From Clostridium sp. (GTDB lineage Bacteria; Bacillota; Clostridia; Clostridiales; Clostridiaceae), in the NCBI GenBank assembly GCA_018372555.1, contig JAHAIU010000166.1, positions 1 through 6,410 of the forward strand: DNA of 6,410 bases, given 5' to 3'. This document shows, piece by piece, positions 1 to 6,370 of the stretch. Position numbers and translations under genes: made by a program. Under the pieces are notes generated by a model. It was not told the DNA's origin, did no database searches, and saw only the letters and a program-made list of their open reading frames with translations. The number at the start of each line of letters is the position of its first letter. Within the stretch, counting starts at the first letter, position 1.

Positions 1-368
1 GTTAAAGCATTATATACTTTATTCTTTTTAGGAGTTACAAGTATATCACTTCCCCAAGTTGATACAACAAGGGGCTTATAATTTATTAATGTACCTATAA
101 ATCCATAACTAGTTAAATAATGTGCATTTACAATGTCAGGATTTATTTTTTTCACTAACTTTTTAATTACTCTTGTTTTTTTTAAATATGATATATTGCC
201 GCCATCACCATTTATATTAAGATTATCACCAACAAAGTATACTTCCACTCCTGGTATTTCTGCTTTATTAAAGGATATGATACTAACCTTATCACCCTTA
301 TCTCTAAAAAATTCGCACCATCTTCTTATGTGTATACTCGCTGCATCTCCTAAAAAACAAATATTCAT
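1..368 (-). CDS. GT4-family glycosyltransferase, N-terminal part (runs off the window)
   Basis: This minus-strand gene starts with ATG at 368 and stays open to the left edge, giving 122 residues. It begins MNICFLGDAASIHIRRW, the pattern of the first strand and glycine loop of GT-B fold, family 4 glycosyltransferases. It continues with DIVNAHYL near residues 80-87 and VSTWGSDIL near 102-110, both typical of the N-terminal acceptor-binding domain. The C-terminal nucleotide-sugar domain with its EX7E motif would lie outside the window, so the donor sugar cannot be inferred. An SD sequence (GAGGTG) lies 5 nt upstream of the ATG, inside the 19-nt gap after the polymerase gene, which supports one operon. 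The expected role is adding a sugar to a lipid-linked polysaccharide repeat unit at the cytoplasmic face of the membrane. The family call is confident and the sugar is unknown. Confidence 0.88.
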   Translation of the reverse strand, partial: MNICFLGDAASIHIRRWCEFFRDKGDKVSIISFNKAEIPGVEVYFVGDNLNINGDGGNISYLKKTRVIKKLVKKINPDIVNAHYLTSYGFIGTLINYKPLVVSTWGSDILVTPKKNKVYNAL

Positions 369-387
369 TTAAACACCTCTTATAAAA

Positions 388-1845
388 TTAAAATTCTGTG
401 ATGTAATCTCTATAGAATAACATAAATATCATAATAAATGTTGGAGTAAAACTATACACTTCATTAGTTGTTTGGAAAGCGATACCAGTTAAGTTTCCAT
501 ATAATATTATAACTGCTATAGCTGCCATAATAGCAACATTACCTAGCCTTACCTCTTTTTTCTGTTTATTAAAATAATTAACCAATGCTCCAAAACCTAT
601 TATAAGTATAAAAACAAGTGAAACCAACATAAATGGAGTCCCAATTTCAGAACTCATATTTAGTAAAATATTGTGTGCATCTGAATAAGGCCTGTCACTT
701 CCTGAATACTCCTGATAGAAGTACTTAAAGTTTCCTATACCAACTCCTGTATAAGGGTAATCCATAGATATTTTTATTCCAGTTTCCCATAAAATCTGTC
801 TAGTTTTACTTTGGCTTTTAATAATCTTTACTATTAAATCTCCAGTCCCTCCCATATTCATATCTAATTCTTCAGTTTTATTTCCTACAATAATTTCTTG
901 TACTTCTTGTATAGTTGTATCTTGAGCTACATCTACTCTGCCCATAACGTTATAAGTTAAAATACTTCCAAATATAAGCATTATAGGTATTATCTTTTTA
1001 TAACTTTTAATATCAAATATAAGAAAAATAATTAAAATTACAAAGAAACATAATAATGCTCCCCTTGAGAGTTGCATAGAAATAATAAAGCTCATAGCTA
1101 GTACTAAAGCAGTATAGATATTTTTAAAGTTCTTTTCCTTTAACCATTTAGCTATTAATACTGCATATATTAATAAATCATATATCAATATGAAATTCGA
1201 TCCTAAAGGTCCATAAATTCTTGATGCCTTATTTCCTGATAACCAAAGAATTGCAAAATACAGAATATCAGGTAATGAAGAAACTATACTTCCTAATACA
1301 ACAGCTAAAAATACATTATTTAATAATTTCTTTTTATTCTCAACATCCAATGCCTTAATTAATATAAAAAATATTGAAAAAGGTATAAATGATAATAATA
1401 CAATCATAAAGCTTAATTGCTTATCGTATGCAAAAAAACAACTTATTGTTAATAATATAAATAAAAGTAATCTTATAAATTTATCTTTAATTATGATGTT
1501 TTTAAAATTAAGATAATTATATATTTTATTTTTAATAAGTGCTACTAAAGATACTACATAAAATATTGTGTAGAACATCCATTGATAATCTAATAAACCT
1601 AATCTTAAGAAAATATAACCACTTAGTGGTAATAATGGAATCACAAATGCAATTCCCATAATACATTTATTAAGTGATGAAAACATAAAGAAAACTAATA
1701 GTTCAGCAACTGGTATAGAAACAATTCCTAGCATCAAAGTCAACTTTGCTTCGCTTCCCCATAATAAACTTATTAACAATCCTTCTAATAAAACTAATGT
1801 AATTAAATAAATTATTATTTGCTTTTTATCTATCTTATTAAACAT
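388..1845 (-). CDS. Polytopic O-antigen ligase/polymerase-like membrane protein (Wzy-type polysaccharide polymerase)
   Basis: The 485-residue product is strongly hydrophobic, with about 11-12 likely membrane segments. A large hydrophilic, probably extracytoplasmic loop spans residues about 301-395, between helices near 283-300 and 402-422. The QLSRGALL stretch (258-265), PYTGVGIGNFKYFYQEY (364-380) and DAHNILLNMSSEIGTP (389-404) are characteristic of the Wzy_C/O-antigen ligase superfamily. The loop residues R385 and H391 are the kind implicated in binding the polyprenyl-linked glycan. In a Gram-positive polysaccharide locus this family polymerises flipped repeat units on the outer membrane face, so polymerase is likelier than ligase. 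The ATG at 1845 overlaps the end of the upstream glycosyltransferase by 8 nt, and an AAGGAGA SD lies 8 nt upstream. The overlap suggests translational coupling. The superfamily is well supported, and polymerase versus ligase is inferred from context. Confidence 0.87.
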   Translation of the reverse strand: MFNKIDKKQIIIYLITLVLLEGLLISLLWGSEAKLTLMLGIVSIPVAELLVFFMFSSLNKCIMGIAFVIPLLPLSGYIFLRLGLLDYQWMFYTIFYVVSLVALIKNKIYNYLNFKNIIIKDKFIRLLLFILLTISCFFAYDKQLSFMIVLLSFIPFSIFFILIKALDVENKKKLLNNVFLAVVLGSIVSSLPDILYFAILWLSGNKASRIYGPLGSNFILIYDLLIYAVLIAKWLKEKNFKNIYTALVLAMSFIISMQLSRGALLCFFVILIIFLIFDIKSYKKIIPIMLIFGSILTYNVMGRVDVAQDTTIQEVQEIIVGNKTEELDMNMGGTGDLIVKIIKSQSKTRQILWETGIKISMDYPYTGVGIGNFKYFYQEYSGSDRPYSDAHNILLNMSSEIGTPFMLVSLVFILIIGFGALVNYFNKQKKEVRLGNVAIMAAIAVIILYGNLTGIAFQTTNEVYSFTPTFIMIFMLFYRDYITEF

Positions 1846-3556
1846 GTGAATTTTCTCCTTTAAAAATTTCCTTTATTGCTCTTCTATATACTTTACCATC
1901 TATCTTATAAAAACTTTTTTTTATAAATAATTCATAATTTATTTCATTAAAAGCCTCACTATTACTTAGTAAATTATGCAGTTCACTAGAGGAGTTAGCC
2001 CCTATTGACAATCCATTCTTTACAAAATTTCCTTCATCATTATATTTAGGTAGTAATATACAAATTGATGGTTTATTTAATATTGCACCTTCTAAAACTA
2101 CTGTTGAATGAACGCTAATTATTAAATCACACCAAATTAAAGCATCATAAATATCCATTTCTTTAGTAATTTCATAATTTGTAATTCCATTTTTAATGCA
2201 ACATTCTTCATAAATACTAAAAAATATATCAGCTGGATGTAACTTAATAATTAATTTGTAGTTTTCTAAACCTATTAAAGCTTCACAGAGCATATTAATA
2301 GCTCCCTCTGCCAAATCTTCTATTGGTTGTGTTACAAAAAGAATTTTCTTCTCATTATCTTTAATGAATTGCTTGTCTTTCATTTTTTTATACAAATAAT
2401 CTGTTCTTGGCTGACCAATGACACATAGATTATTTTCATTATACACATTTGTGTTATTCATTAATAACTCCTTAAAGTTATCTCCCCATAAAAACGTTGT
2501 ATTCGGTACAAGTATTTCATTTTTGCTTGGTATAAGATAAGCTGATGATGTCTCATTAATCAATCCATGTTGAATAGCAAAGGATTTTATATTTAGTTTA
2601 TTTGCTGCAACTATTAAGCATCGTGGCCTATCTGCTTCATCTACAGTCATTACCTTACTTATATTTAAAAACTTAAGAAGTCTCTGCCATACCTTAATCT
2701 CTAAAATATAACTATCATAAACTACTGTTAATCCGTTTATTACCTTTTCTTTTATTATGTTTTCTAAATTATAACCTTTATACACATAATCAAGTTCATT
2801 TATATGGTTTAGTTGATTTTTTATTGTTAACTTATTTAAGTTTTTTTCTAACTTTTTAAAAACTTGAATTATTTCAAAAGGAATGAAATTACACCCTAAC
2901 AGTTCTGATTTACCTATCATATTTTTATTATTTAAAAATTGTACTTCAAATAAATTTGACCTATCTAAAAGTTTATCTCGTATTTCTCCATATAGAGAGT
3001 CATATACGATCTTATCTTCTCCAATTTTGATAGTATTAATAGATCCAGCTTGTGTAAAAATTAATACATTATCTTTTGGGGACTTTACTATTTTATATTT
3101 AATTAACTTAAGCATACCCTTTATAAAACGTATCGACATTTTAACATTGTCTGACTTAGAAAATTCTATTGGAGAATTTCCGCTCTCTACATATTCTATA
3201 TTTTTGACCTTAAAAACTCCTCTAAATATATCTAAAATCAATTGTGAGTCTGTTTTTATTACAAATTCTTTTCCTTCTAAATTCTTTAAAATACATTCTC
3301 CTAGTATAACATTGCCTATTATCTCTTTAAGAATATCTGCGTATGAAGCTCTAAAAAAATTATAAATTTCTATATCTTCCCACAAGTACATATCTTTCAT
3401 TTGTATATTATTAACTTCTTGATTCTCAATATATTTTAAAAATTCCTTACATTCAAAGTCAACGTCTACATTTGTAAGTGTACTATCTATGTCTATTTCA
3501 TTGCCATTCTTATAAACAATTTTCCTTCTATCCTTTAATAAGAAAACATTAATCAT
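1838..3556 (-). CDS. GT-B-like glycosyltransferase / CDP-glycerol transferase-like capsule protein with unrecognised N-terminal region
   Basis: The 572-residue product has no signal peptide and no clear membrane helix, so it probably acts in the cytoplasm or at the inner membrane face. The C-terminal half (about residues 300-530) looks like the GT-B fold shared by capsule glycosyltransferases, polysialyltransferase-like enzymes, CDP-glycerol glycerophosphotransferases and UDP-GlcNAc 2-epimerase-like proteins. It shows FAIQHG (326-331), GQPRTD (381-386), IIKLHP (436-441) and the signature HSTVVLEGAILNKP (483-496), the presumed donor-phosphate site. The first roughly 160 residues contain WEDIEIYNFFRASYADI (59-75) and match no domain I can name. 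The ATG at 3556 has an AAGGGTG SD about 6 nt upstream. The gene follows the dehydratase after 80 nt containing a hairpin and overlaps the polymerase gene by 8 nt. Transfer of a sugar or polyol-phosphate in repeat-unit assembly is inferred. The exact family and substrate are unknown. Confidence 0.75.
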   Translation of the reverse strand: MINVFLLKDRRKIVYKNGNEIDIDSTLTNVDVDFECKEFLKYIENQEVNNIQMKDMYLWEDIEIYNFFRASYADILKEIIGNVILGECILKNLEGKEFVIKTDSQLILDIFRGVFKVKNIEYVESGNSPIEFSKSDNVKMSIRFIKGMLKLIKYKIVKSPKDNVLIFTQAGSINTIKIGEDKIVYDSLYGEIRDKLLDRSNLFEVQFLNNKNMIGKSELLGCNFIPFEIIQVFKKLEKNLNKLTIKNQLNHINELDYVYKGYNLENIIKEKVINGLTVVYDSYILEIKVWQRLLKFLNISKVMTVDEADRPRCLIVAANKLNIKSFAIQHGLINETSSAYLIPSKNEILVPNTTFLWGDNFKELLMNNTNVYNENNLCVIGQPRTDYLYKKMKDKQFIKDNEKKILFVTQPIEDLAEGAINMLCEALIGLENYKLIIKLHPADIFFSIYEECCIKNGITNYEITKEMDIYDALIWCDLIISVHSTVVLEGAILNKPSICILLPKYNDEGNFVKNGLSIGANSSSELHNLLSNSEAFNEINYELFIKKSFYKIDGKVYRRAIKEIFKGENSHV

Positions 3557-3580
3557 ATTAAATCACCCTTTATTTTAAAA

Positions 3581-3610
3581 TAACTGCTAACATTAAGCTG
3601 TTAACAGTTA
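3581..3610 (-). terminator. Hairpin between dehydratase and glycosyltransferase genes: weak terminator or attenuator
   Basis: On the minus strand UAACUGUUAACA and UGUUAGCAGUUA form a 12-bp stem with one G-U pair and a 6-nt loop. Flanking AA and UU can extend it to 14 bp. Four U residues follow directly, counting two that could pair in the extension. It lies 27 nt after the dehydratase stop codon and only 24 nt before the next ATG, so the SD of that gene starts about 11 nt after the stem. The A-stem-U layout fits an intrinsic terminator, but the stem is AU-rich and the U run is short, so partial termination or RNA processing/stabilisation is as likely as full termination. Confidence 0.5.
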
Positions 3611-3636
3611 TTAAAATCGTTTTTTCACTTAAAATC

Positions 3637-4722
3637 TTATTCAACCGCTACTTCATTTTCAATAGGTCTTTTATAAGTCGGTACAATTTCTGCCATCTTA
3701 TTCTTGATTATTTCATTATCGTCTTCTATTAATAATTTTTCCAATTGATCAAGTTTACTTTGAAGCTTATTATAACTAGTAAATGTAGGTTTACCTATAT
3801 ATATTTTATTATGAGTCGTATCTGTTAATCCTTCTTCACTCATAAGTAATTCTTCATATAATTTCTCTCCAGGCCTTAATCCAGTAACTTCAATCTTAAT
3901 ATCTTTATTAGGTTCTAAACCTGATAATCTTATTAAATCACAAGCTAAATCATATATTTTTACTGGTTTTCCCATATCTAAAACAAATACTTCTCCACCT
4001 TTTGCAAGAGCACCTGCTTGCAATACAAGCTGTGCTGCTTCAGGTATAAGCATAAAAAATCTTGTAATATTTTTATGAGTAACAGTTACTGGTCCACCAT
4101 TAGCTATTTGCTTTTTAAACAATGGTATAACTGAACCATTACTTCCTAATACATTACCAAATCTTACCGCAACAAAATCTGTTTTACTCTCATTATTCAT
4201 TGCTTGAATAATCATTTCACATAATCTCTTAGTTGCACCCATTATATTAGTAGGATTTACAGCTTTATCAGTTGATATCAATACAAACTTTTTAACATTG
4301 TATTTATCAGCTACCTTAGATAATTTATATGTTCCAAATACATTATTTTTTATTGCTTCTTTTGGACTATCCTCCATTAATGGTACATGTTTATGCGCCG
4401 CAGCATGGAATACTACATCTATATCATATTTACTAAAAATTTCTTCTAATCTTTTTTCATCTCTTATACTTCCTATAAGTGTTTCTATATGAAGCTTTGG
4501 ATATTTATATTTTAATTCATTTTGAATATCATATGCATTATTTTCATAGATATCAAAAATAATTAGACTTTTAGGATTATATATTGCAATTTGCCTACAT
4601 AACTCTGATCCAATTGATCCTCCGCCACCAGTAACAATAATATTATTGTTATTTATATAACTCTTAATACATTCTCCATCAAGGCTAACTTGTTCCCTCC
4701 CTAAAAGATCCTCAAGTTCCAC
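3637..4722 (-). CDS. UDP-sugar 4,6-dehydratase catalytic domain (CapD/WbpM/EpsC family), N-terminally truncated
   Basis: The 361-residue product is the extended-SDR catalytic half of polysaccharide NDP-sugar dehydratases. Visible motifs are the Rossmann loop TGGGGSIG (31-38), HAAAHKHVPLME (107-118), the catalytic STDKA (150-154) and NIMGATKR (159-166). In the last of these, Met161 replaces the usual SDR Tyr while Lys165 is kept, as known for WbpM/PglF-type enzymes. LRPGEKLYEE (282-291) is also present. The predicted reaction is 4,6-dehydration of UDP-GlcNAc or a similar UDP-HexNAc, leading to deoxy or amino-deoxy sugars. Full-length relatives have about 600 residues, with membrane helices and a nucleotide-binding domain ahead of this part. 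Both are missing here. The only possible in-frame start is GTG at 4722, with AAGGA only 1 nt away, which is poor. The catalytic core looks intact, so it may be a working soluble enzyme if translated, or a decaying gene. Confidence 0.85.
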   Translation of the reverse strand: MELEDLLGREQVSLDGECIKSYINNNNIIVTGGGGSIGSELCRQIAIYNPKSLIIFDIYENNAYDIQNELKYKYPKLHIETLIGSIRDEKRLEEIFSKYDIDVVFHAAAHKHVPLMEDSPKEAIKNNVFGTYKLSKVADKYNVKKFVLISTDKAVNPTNIMGATKRLCEMIIQAMNNESKTDFVAVRFGNVLGSNGSVIPLFKKQIANGGPVTVTHKNITRFFMLIPEAAQLVLQAGALAKGGEVFVLDMGKPVKIYDLACDLIRLSGLEPNKDIKIEVTGLRPGEKLYEELLMSEEGLTDTTHNKIYIGKPTFTSYNKLQSKLDQLEKLLIEDDNEIIKNKMAEIVPTYKRPIENEVAVE

Positions 4723-4830
4723 ATCCTTGATTCTACTAACAGAAGCTTCACCAGTTAATATTTCATAAATCCCTGGTATAATTTGTATCTTACAACGTGC
4801 CTTCGTACAAATTTCAATAATTTCATTTGT
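4723..4830 (-). pseudogene. In-frame remnant of the dehydratase linker, upstream of the GTG start
   Basis: These 36 codons are in the same frame as the dehydratase and open right up to a TAG at 4831-4833. They encode NEIIEICTKARCKIQIIPG followed by IYEILTGEASVSRIKDV. This matches the conserved linker of full-length CapD/EpsC-type proteins, where an IPG(I/V)YE segment and I(R/K)DV lead into EDLLGRE. The stretch contains no ATG, GTG or TTG codon in frame before the GTG at 4722. It is therefore coding sequence of the ancestral longer protein that can no longer be translated from a normal start. Family similarity is judged from memory of conserved motifs, not from a search. Confidence 0.75.
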
Positions 4831-4965
4831 CTATTTCCTTCCTCATACATATCACGCTTATCGTAATAAAAATTATCTGTTGCATTTATTTAAACGTCTC
4901 GATTTAGACATAAAATTATCCATAAAGCAAATGACTAGTTTGGTTATTTAATTGTAAATTACAGA
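4831..4965. other. Gene-poor junction between the nuclease gene and the broken dehydratase
   Basis: No recognisable gene or clear terminator is seen here. On the minus strand, in the dehydratase frame, stop codons appear at once (TAG at 4831-4833, TGA at 4843-4845), and homology to the dehydratase N-terminal half ends. Two tiny ORFs are present: 20 codons from ATG 4885 to TGA 4823, and 23 codons from ATG 4826 to TAA 4755. They overlap as ATGA. The second has an AGGAAGG SD (4837-4843) about 10 nt upstream. Neither resembles a known protein. No convincing -35/-10 pair was found. Confidence 0.5.
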
Positions 4966-5727
4966 TTATCTTTTAGCTTTTCTATATCCAGCATTTATTG
5001 CATCTTGTTCACTATTTCCTGTAGCATAGTCAATTGTTATTCCAGGTTGAACATTATAAACAAAGACATTAAACAATACACCTTTACCATCATCTTCAAC
5101 TGAATAAGCCTCTATTTGAACACCTTTTGCAACAAGGTCATCTCCATCATAAACTGGAGTAACTCTATATAATACATGGTTATTTGTTTCTTTTACATAG
5201 TCGGCAACCATATTTTCAAATGGCAACATTCCCTCAACATTAAAATATCTAGTCCCCGTAATCAAGTTTTTCTCATTGGCATCTTCACCGGCAAGTTGGT
5301 GCCCAATTAAATGACATCTGTTATATATGTATCCGCCATCAACTAAATCTGTATCGTATTTTTTATTTATCCATCCACTTGGTTTTATACTGCTTATATT
5401 GCCTCTTTTTTGAGTTGGCATTAGGTCTTTACCTATATTAGCATATGCAACACCACATCTTCCCAAACTATCAAGATCACTATATGTTTCAAAAGATTTC
5501 GTTGTCTTATCTTTATCGTCAAAATCGGGCACATTATTATATAACGCAACAAAAGGTTCCCCCGGATATTCTGGCACTTCATCTAATGAAAACCCCTTAT
5601 CTCTGCCATCATCTATATTGCTACTTTGTGATGTATTCGTAGTATTACTAGAATTACTATCATCTTGTTGGCATCCAACTAAAGTAAAACATAAAATGAA
5701 CACCATTAAAAATCGCAATAATTTCAT
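4966..5727 (-). CDS. Secreted lipoprotein DNA/RNA non-specific endonuclease (EndA/NucA-like)
   Basis: The 253-residue product (numbered from the ATG at 5727) has a lipoprotein signal: basic start KLLR, a hydrophobic core and the lipobox LVGC with Cys19. A Ser/Asn/Asp-rich linker to about residue 40 follows. The nuclease domain spans about 90-235. It contains the ββα-metal core YNRCHLIGHQLAGED (135-149) with presumed catalytic His139, then KNLITGTRYFN (153-163), whose N154 is the likely metal ligand by comparison with the NL...N pattern of NucA-type enzymes. The first motif position is Asn rather than the Asp of classical DRGH. Such enzymes cut DNA and RNA outside the cell for nutrient recovery, biofilm turnover or DNA uptake. 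ATG 5727 is preferred over ATG 5733 because the AGGGGG SD (5736-5741) lies 8 nt from the first and 2 nt from the second. The gene lies 103 nt after the small-protein gene, probably in one operon. Confidence 0.9.
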   Translation of the reverse strand: MKLLRFLMVFILCFTLVGCQQDDSNSSNTTNTSQSSNIDDGRDKGFSLDEVPEYPGEPFVALYNNVPDFDDKDKTTKSFETYSDLDSLGRCGVAYANIGKDLMPTQKRGNISSIKPSGWINKKYDTDLVDGGYIYNRCHLIGHQLAGEDANEKNLITGTRYFNVEGMLPFENMVADYVKETNNHVLYRVTPVYDGDDLVAKGVQIEAYSVEDDGKGVLFNVFVYNVQPGITIDYATGNSEQDAINAGYRKAKR

Positions 5728-5735
5728 ATTCATTT

Positions 5736-5741
5736 CCCCCT
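5736..5741 (-). promoter_or_regulatory. SD sequence that sets the nuclease start
   Basis: Minus-strand AGGGGG lies 8 nt before ATG 5727 and 2 nt before ATG 5733. The spacing favours the downstream ATG, giving a protein that begins MKLLRFLMVF. Confidence 0.65.
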
Positions 5742-5830
5742 ATACAAACAATCTCTTGTTTTGATTATTATGATTTTTTATACTAATACATTCTTTTTAT
5801 TATCGATACTTATTTCATTTCCTTTAGTAT

Positions 5831-6247
5831 CTACTTTTTTAAAATAACTTTTTTGGTGATTTTATCATGTGAATTTCCTTCAAACTCTTTTTCAGAAACA
5901 ACTTCCCATTTACCATTTGAAAAATCAATATCAAATTTTAAATCGCTCGGATATCTTCTATTCCAATAGTAAACAATGATCTTGTCTATTTCTGATTCGA
6001 AGTTTCCCAATTGTTTGTCTTCAATAAATTGAAGATTTTCACTATCACAAACAGGCAAATCTTCTCTTACAATAATATCTATCTTTGGTTCATCCTTGCT
6101 AAACATTTTGTAAGAATAATCATTCATTATAAGACTTTTCCCATCCATATTTTTATAGATATCTTCTCTTATCGCTATGTCTTGACTCAATCTTCTTTTG
6201 TTAAACATCATTCCGTTTTTATCTTCTAAACAAACAATTATATTCAT
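5831..6247 (-). CDS. Conserved hypothetical protein of the clostridial type often labelled 'ribonuclease Z'
   Basis: The 138-residue product is soluble and mixed-charge, with no signal peptide or membrane helix, so it is probably cytoplasmic. From memory it resembles a small clostridial family often annotated 'ribonuclease Z', found near DNA/RNA non-specific endonucleases. Family-like stretches are NGMMFNKRRLSQD (11-23), LIMNDYSYKMF (39-49), YYWNRRYPSD (93-102) and FEGNSHDKIT (122-131). It has no HxHxDH metal motif and is far shorter than real RNase Z (about 300 residues), so that name is not supported. The reading frame opens at ATG 6271, but a strong AAGGAGG SD lies within those first eight codons, 7 nt before ATG 6247, so translation starts at 6247. 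The gene precedes the lipoprotein nuclease on the same strand. Its function is unknown, and a role linked to the nuclease (regulation, inhibition or processing of its products) is only a guess from position. Confidence 0.78.
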   Translation of the reverse strand: MNIIVCLEDKNGMMFNKRRLSQDIAIREDIYKNMDGKSLIMNDYSYKMFSKDEPKIDIIVREDLPVCDSENLQFIEDKQLGNFESEIDKIIVYYWNRRYPSDLKFDIDFSNGKWEVVSEKEFEGNSHDKITKKVILKK

Positions 6248-6254
6248 ACTGCTC

Positions 6255-6261
6255 CCTCCTT
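6255..6261 (-). promoter_or_regulatory. Strong SD sequence that sets the start of the small gene
   Basis: Minus-strand AAGGAGG is a consensus SD with a 7-nt spacer to ATG 6247. It lies inside the reading frame that opens at ATG 6271 and so argues against that longer start. Confidence 0.8.
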
Positions 6262-6278
6262 TCTCTCTCATTATATTT

Positions 6279-6307
6279 ATTATACCTGTTTATTCATATG
6301 TTTAGAA
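6279..6307 (-). promoter_or_regulatory. Candidate promoter of the small protein/nuclease operon
   Basis: A perfect TATAAT -10 box lies at 6279-6284 on the minus strand. With a 17-nt spacer the -35 position (6302-6307) reads TTCTAA, a poor match to TTGACA. Transcription would start near 6271, giving a leader of about 25 nt that holds the strong SD. A second TATAAT at 6270-6275 has no better -35. The case rests on the -10 box and its position. Confidence 0.4.
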
Positions 6308-6317
6308 TATTGTTTTT

Positions 6318-6354
6318 AAATATCAGCATTAAACAAAAAGAAATATCAGCATTA
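6318..6354. repeat. 14-bp direct repeat upstream of the small gene
   Basis: AAATATCAGCATTA (plus strand) occurs at 6318-6331 and again, identically, at 6341-6354, a 23-bp period. The second copy forms part of the left arm and loop of the adjacent hairpin. The repeat lies just upstream of the candidate promoter, so an operator or a small duplication are both possible. Confidence 0.7.
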
Positions 6355-6370
6355 TACCGATATTTCTTTT
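6336..6370 (-). terminator. AU-rich hairpin, probable terminator of a gene beyond the right edge
   Basis: AAAAGAAATATC (6336-6347) and GATATTTCTTTT (6359-6370) form a perfect 12-bp stem with an 11-nt loop. On the minus strand the second arm ends in UUUU and continues U-G-UUU, giving an intrinsic-terminator-like U tract. It would end transcription coming from a minus-strand gene outside the window. With only two G-C pairs it is weak. Its near-symmetry means it could also act on plus-strand transcripts. Confidence 0.5.

Noticed and set aside
133..372. Plus-strand open frame of 79 codons
   Set aside because: It is antisense to the GT4 glycosyltransferase, whose minus-strand frame has clear family motifs. 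There is no family likeness or good SD on the plus strand.
2883..3365. Plus-strand open frame of 160 codons
   Set aside because: It is antisense to the 572-residue glycosyltransferase. Its composition is typical of the reverse complement of an AT-rich gene, and no known motif is seen.
4298..4492. Plus-strand open frame of 64 codons
   Set aside because: It lies opposite the most conserved part of the dehydratase, which explains the open frame.
4831..4965. Promoter for the dehydratase operon
   Set aside because: Several -10-like words occur (for example GATAAT), but none has an acceptable -35 at 16-18 nt. Such words are expected by chance in AT-rich DNA.
4947..4968. Short palindrome TGTAAATTACA after the nuclease gene
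   Set aside because: The stem is only four base pairs around a 3-nt loop and has no strong U tract, too weak for a terminator.
5445..5642. Plus-strand open frame of 65 codons
   Set aside because: It is antisense to the N-terminal half of the nuclease gene and has no supporting motif.
5805..5831. Inverted repeat GATACT/AGTATC after the small gene
   Set aside because: It has only six base pairs and a 15-nt loop, overlaps the stop codon by one base, and is not followed by a U run, so it is not a credible terminator.
6011..6229. Plus-strand open frame of 72 codons
   Set aside because: It is antisense to the small conserved protein, whose own SD and family-like motifs are convincing.
5831..6271. 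Longer version of the small protein starting at ATG 6271, and the name ribonuclease Z
   Set aside because: The extra eight codons contain the SD for ATG 6247. The protein lacks the HxHxDH metal site and is under half the length of true RNase Z.
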